Below, in pieces: positions 60,889 through 64,000 of a stretch of 64,000 nt of DNA. Made by a program: the position numbers and the translations under genes. Under the pieces are notes generated by a model. It saw only the letters and a program-made list of their open reading frames with translations. It had not been told where the DNA came from and searched no databases. Source of the stretch: Streptococcus sp. oral taxon 061 (GTDB lineage: Bacteria > Bacillota > Bacilli > Lactobacillales > Streptococcaceae); assembly GCF_013394695.1 (NCBI RefSeq), contig NZ_CP058258.1, positions 826,001 through 890,000 of the forward strand, given 5' to 3'. Each line of letters begins with the position of its first letter. Within the stretch, counting starts at the first letter, position 1.

Positions 60889-63174
60889 TTATTCTTTTTC
60901 ATTTTTACGTAAGAATGCAATGGCACCGATTGATGAAATGAGAGTTACAAAACCAACGATAGTAACTAACGTTCCTTTGCCTTCACCAGTATTAGGAAGT
61001 CCCGGTTTGTCGTTTGTTGTTGTTACTGTAGATTTAGGTTCTTCACCAGTAGTTGTTGTAGTTGAAGTAGTCTTAGGCTCTTCAGTTGTAGTTGTTGTAG
61101 TTGTAGTCTTAGGCTCTTCAGTTGTAGTTGTTGTAGTTGTAGTCTTAGGCTCTTCAGTTGTAGTTGTTGTAGTTGAAGTAGTCTTAGGTTCTTCAGTTGT
61201 AGTTGTTGTGCTTGAAGTAGTCTTAGGCTCTTCAGTTGTAGTAGTTGTAGTTGAAGTAGTCTTAGGTTCTTCAGTTGTAGTTGTTGTTGTAGTTGAAGTA
61301 GTCTTAGGTTCTTCAGTTGTAGTTGTTGTAGTTGAAGTAGTCTTAGGTTCTTCAGTTGTAGTTGTTGTAGTTGAAGTAGTCTTAGGTTCTTCAGTTGTAG
61401 TTGTTGTAGTTGAAGTAGTCTTAGGCTCTTCAGTTGTAGTAGTTGTAGTTGAAGTAGTCTTAGGTTCTTCAGTTGTAGTTGAAGTAGTCTTAGGCTCTTC
61501 AGTTGTAGTTGTTGTAGTTGAAGTAGTCTTAGGCTCTTCAGTTGTAGTTGTTGTAGTTGAAGTAGTCTTAGGCTCTTCAGTTGTAGTTGTTGTGCTTGAA
61601 GTAGTCTTAGGCTCTTCAGTTGTAGTTGTTGTAGTTGAAGTAGTCTTAGGTTCTTCAGTTGTAGTTGTTGTGCTTGAAGTAGTCTTAGGCTCTTCAGTAG
61701 TAGTTGTTGTAGTTGAAGTAGTCTTAGGCTCTTCAGTTGTAGTTGTAGTTGAAGTAGTTGTAGGCTCTTCAGTCGTAGTTGTAGTTGAAGTAGTTGTAGG
61801 CTCTTCAGTCGTTGTTGTAGTTGAAGTAGTTGTAGGCTCTTCAGTCGTAGTTGTAGTTGTTGTAGTAGTAGTTGTTGTTTCTTCTTTTGGATTTACGATT
61901 GTTTTAGTCACAGTTTGATCTGTACCAAAATCTTCCGCATTAACTTCTGTATCTGCAACTTTGATGACATAACCTGATGGTGCTTCAACTTCAGTGATGA
62001 TATATTTGTCTTTTAACAGTTTGTTAACAGCAATATTACCATTATCATCTGATACGAACTCACCAATAACTTGATTGTTAGCTTGACGAACTACTTTAAA
62101 TTTAGCACCCTTAAGTGGTTGGTTAGCCTCATCTACTTTATGGATATTGATTGAGTAAACATAACCAACACCAGCACCACCAGCAATTTGAACTGCAGCA
62201 GCATTAGTTACGCTGGTACTTTCAATACCAACACCTTTAAGGGTTGCTTCATTTCTCAAGACCTCACCATCTACAGGATCATAATTTAAACGAACCTTAT
62301 AAGAAATACGATACTGGTCTTCTTCTGTAATGTCCCCTAGTTCAATAACGAAGGATTGACCGTCTTCACTAACGGTAATCTTGTGTTGATCAGTTACGTC
62401 AACACTATTCGAGAATACCCAATCACCAGTTTCGAAAGAGAATTTACCTTTGGAAACTTTAATACTATCTTTTACATAGCTAGCATTTGTAAATTTCAAG
62501 TGATCCTCAATCGTCACCCCTTTGATATTTTGTTTTGTACGATTGACTGAAATAGTATATTGGACCTCTCTTGGGTCACCAACGTTAACCCAACTAGTCT
62601 TTGTTAAAACTTGAGGATTTCCGTCTCCGATACCTTTAAATGTAATCTTCCCGGCAGGTTTTGATTCTTTGTTTATCGTAATCTCAATTGGAATTTCTCC
62701 TTGTTGAGGATGTTTTTTGAAATCGACACGAGCATAGAAGAAGAAAGATCCGTGAGTATTTGAGTGTTTTTCAACATAATCCGTATAAGTTAAAGAAATG
62801 GACTTATTATCCGCACTTACTTTAGCGTGCGCGATAATCTCATTTGTATTGATATCTTTAATTTCGAATGATTGTGAAGTAATCATCAAAGCGTCTGGTA
62901 CAGTCATAACAGTAGTATCCCCTGCTTTGACATCTTTTTTTCCAGTTAAATCATACTTTGCATCGATACGGAATGTAGCCCATTGCTCTAAATCCCAAGT
63001 TAGATCTCCACCTTCATTATTTACAACTTTGACATCTGTAATTGCATCTACAAATTTTCCAGTTACTGAAATCTCAGGAGTTTCAGCAAATGTTTTATTC
63101 AAACTAAATACAAAGACAGTTGTCAATAAGCAAATAATAAAAGAAAAGATTCCCAATTTCTTTTTGTTATTCAT
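60889..63174 (-). CDS. LPNTG-anchored MSCRAMM-like adhesin with CnaB domain and Thr-rich stalk (copy 2)
   Basis: The 761-residue surface protein has a signal peptide (cut near A30) and a two-part Ig-like adhesin head (about 35-335: ISVTGKFVDAITDVKVV, GSFFFYARVDFKKHPQQGEI, VQYTISVNRTKQNIKGVTI). One CnaB/SpaA domain spans about 340-430, with predicted isopeptide K346-N428 and catalytic E395 (in EVEAPSGY). About 22 EEPKTTSTTTTTT-type stalk units and LPNTG follow. The isopeptide bond would stiffen the neck. Head architecture resembles collagen/fibrinogen-binding adhesins; the ligand is unknown. Confidence 0.9.
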   Translation of the reverse strand: MNNKKKLGIFSFIICLLTTVFVFSLNKTFAETPEISVTGKFVDAITDVKVVNNEGGDLTWDLEQWATFRIDAKYDLTGKKDVKAGDTTVMTVPDALMITSQSFEIKDINTNEIIAHAKVSADNKSISLTYTDYVEKHSNTHGSFFFYARVDFKKHPQQGEIPIEITINKESKPAGKITFKGIGDGNPQVLTKTSWVNVGDPREVQYTISVNRTKQNIKGVTIEDHLKFTNASYVKDSIKVSKGKFSFETGDWVFSNSVDVTDQHKITVSEDGQSFVIELGDITEEDQYRISYKVRLNYDPVDGEVLRNEATLKGVGIESTSVTNAAAVQIAGGAGVGYVYSINIHKVDEANQPLKGAKFKVVRQANNQVIGEFVSDDNGNIAVNKLLKDKYIITEVEAPSGYVIKVADTEVNAEDFGTDQTVTKTIVNPKEETTTTTTTTTTTTEEPTTTSTTTTTEEPTTTSTTTTTEEPTTTSTTTTTEEPKTTSTTTTTTEEPKTTSSTTTTTEEPKTTSTTTTTTEEPKTTSSTTTTTEEPKTTSTTTTTTEEPKTTSTTTTTTEEPKTTSTTTEEPKTTSTTTTTTEEPKTTSTTTTTTEEPKTTSTTTTTTEEPKTTSTTTTTTEEPKTTSTTTTTTTEEPKTTSTTTTTTEEPKTTSSTTTTTEEPKTTSTTTTTTEEPKTTTTTTTTEEPKTTTTTTTTEEPKTTSTTTTTGEEPKSTVTTTNDKPGLPNTGEGKGTLVTIVGFVTLISSIGAIAFLRKNEKE
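61030..61880 (-). repeat. 36/39-bp tandem repeats encoding the Thr-rich stalk of copy 2
   Basis: About 22 units. The first three are EEPTTTSTTTTT and the rest EEPKTTS with five to seven Thr. The DNA is highly similar to the copy 1 array and in the same orientation. Confidence 0.95.
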
Positions 63175-63295
63175 TATTTTCCTTCCCTTTTGTTAGATTG
63201 GTATTCTTAAGATACAAAAAAATATTGTACTTTAAGTAATACTCCCTGAATCATTTTTTTATATAGGATGATTTTATAGACACCCTTATTGTTGC

Positions 63296-63363
63296 CCTCC
63301 TCCTAGTCTATTACTAAAACTATCCTATAGGTGAATTATATCACATTATAATGTCTACATCAA
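63296..63363 (-). promoter_or_regulatory. Promoter and conserved leader of adhesin copy 2
   Basis: TTGATG, 17-bp spacer, TATAAT with extended TGA. The leader is about 154 nt, with AGGAGG about 121 nt before the ATG; the real ribosome site is GGGAAGGAAAA. The remaining 533-bp gap (63175-63707) is AT-rich and I see no gene, repeat or RNA in it besides the two divergent promoters. Confidence 0.65.
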
Positions 63364-63657
63364 TAATATATATGTGGAATTTGCTATAAATTAAAATATT
63401 TACAAAAACTTAGAATTTATCTGTCTCTTAAGAATAAAAAAAAATAGAAAAACGTTTACATTCTTTGTTTTATCACGTTTAAACTTTTTAGTGTTTTATC
63501 TGATGATAATAAAAATCATTTCAACAATTTACAAAAATCTGAGAATTATCTATTTTTGAATACTAGAAATTTTATATTAAATTTTATTATTTATTATATT
63601 TTTAAAATTACTTATTTGAAAATCAATCGTGTGAGGATTTATTATTCTATCTGTTTG

Positions 63658-63666
63658 TGCTATACT
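63658..63666 (+). promoter_or_regulatory. Promoter of the YjjG-type gene (extended -10)
   Basis: TGCTATACT, 41 bp before the start codon. Confidence 0.55.
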
Positions 63667-63707
63667 TTGAAGTATATTAAGACTATTGAATACAGGACAA
63701 TAAATTA

Positions 63708-64000
63708 ATGACTTATAAATTTTTACTCTTTGACCTCGATCATACTTTACTTGATTTTGATGCTGCTGAGGATGTAGCCTTATCGCACCTCCTAAAAGAA
63801 GAAGGAGTAGAGGATATCCAAGCGTACAAAAATTATTATGTGCCAATGAACAAAACACTTTGGAAGGATTTGGAGCAGAAAAAGATTACAAAACAAGAAC
63901 TAGTCAATACACGTTTTGCAAAATTGTTTGCTCATTTTGACATTGAAAAAGATGGTGCCTACTTAGCAGAGCGTTACCAGTTTTTCCTGTCTAAACAGGG
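63708..64000 (+). CDS. YjjG-family HAD nucleotidase (3' end outside window)
   Basis: The first 97 codons start MTYKFLLFDLDHTLLDFDAAE, with the HAD nucleophile in FDLDHTLLDF, where histidine replaces the usual glycine as in YjjG pyrimidine 5'-nucleotidases. ALSHLLKEEG and KNYYVPMNKTLWKDLEQ belong to the helical cap. Such enzymes remove mutagenic non-canonical nucleotides. The gene runs off the window. Confidence 0.88.
   Translation, partial: MTYKFLLFDLDHTLLDFDAAEDVALSHLLKEEGVEDIQAYKNYYVPMNKTLWKDLEQKKITKQELVNTRFAKLFAHFDIEKDGAYLAERYQFFLSKQ

Noticed and set aside
58675..61918. Plus-strand frames rich in VVVVEVVLGSS opposite the adhesin stalks
   Set aside because: Antisense shadows of the Thr-rich repeats, with no start signals of their own.

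Overview
The window is a low-GC Firmicute chromosome segment that reads as a mitis-group Streptococcus (S. oralis/S. mitis/S. pneumoniae relatives). The main pointers are the glgD-glgA-serB-glxK-yueI-eno order, the glmU-nudF-macP-mtnN cluster, rexBA in place of recBCD, and a LytB-type choline-binding glucosaminidase, which implies phosphocholine-decorated teichoic acid. Species was not tested by any search.

Layout. 1-5.9 kb: end of the glycogen operon (glgD, glgA), phosphoserine phosphatase, glycerate kinase, a YueI-like protein and enolase. 6.0-12.1 kb: one tightly overlapping operon xseA-xseB-ispA-tlyA-argR-recN-phosphatase, followed by lepA and a lipoprotein gene. 14.7-22.2 kb: galactose locus with a galactitol-family PTS (IIA, IIB, IIC), an aldose-1-epimerase-like gene and lacABCD (tagatose-6-phosphate pathway), and a convergent lacR. 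22.3-25.8 kb: nrdHEF class Ib ribonucleotide reductase on the minus strand. 26.1-28.9 kb: ptsH-ptsI and udk. 28.9-32.7 kb: coaB-coaC-ECF S component (minus) and fhs (plus). 32.7-37.2 kb: lysS, a phosphatase/YbaK/DUF368 operon and a membrane-anchored GH25 protein, all minus. 37.3-44.8 kb: glmU-nudF-macP-mtnN, pcrA, a SemiSWEET, a Cof-type HAD phosphatase and a decayed CPBP protease gene. 44.9-52.4 kb: rexB-rexA and a cysteine-cluster protein. 52.4-63.2 kb: a surface-protein island. It holds an LPNTG adhesin with a (PDPEPT)n stalk, a deletion-scarred glycosyltransferase locus, lytB, and two LPxTG adhesins with Thr-rich EEPTTTSTTTTT stalks. 63.7 kb to the end: start of a YjjG-type HAD nucleotidase.

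Functional links. The Gat PTS should deliver galactose 6-phosphate to LacAB, LacC and LacD, giving triose phosphates that enter glycolysis at the level of enolase; HPr and enzyme I, which power the PTS, are encoded 5 kb away. Promoters with near-consensus -35/-10 boxes and Rho-independent terminators separate most units. The most unusual part is 52-63 kb. The two Thr-rich adhesin genes share promoter, a ~155-nt leader of equal length, stalk and anchor, but carry different heads. The GT2 gene between the adhesins has been fused out of frame to the tail of a phosphodiester glycosidase gene by a deletion.

I found no tRNA, rRNA, CRISPR array, IS element or prophage.
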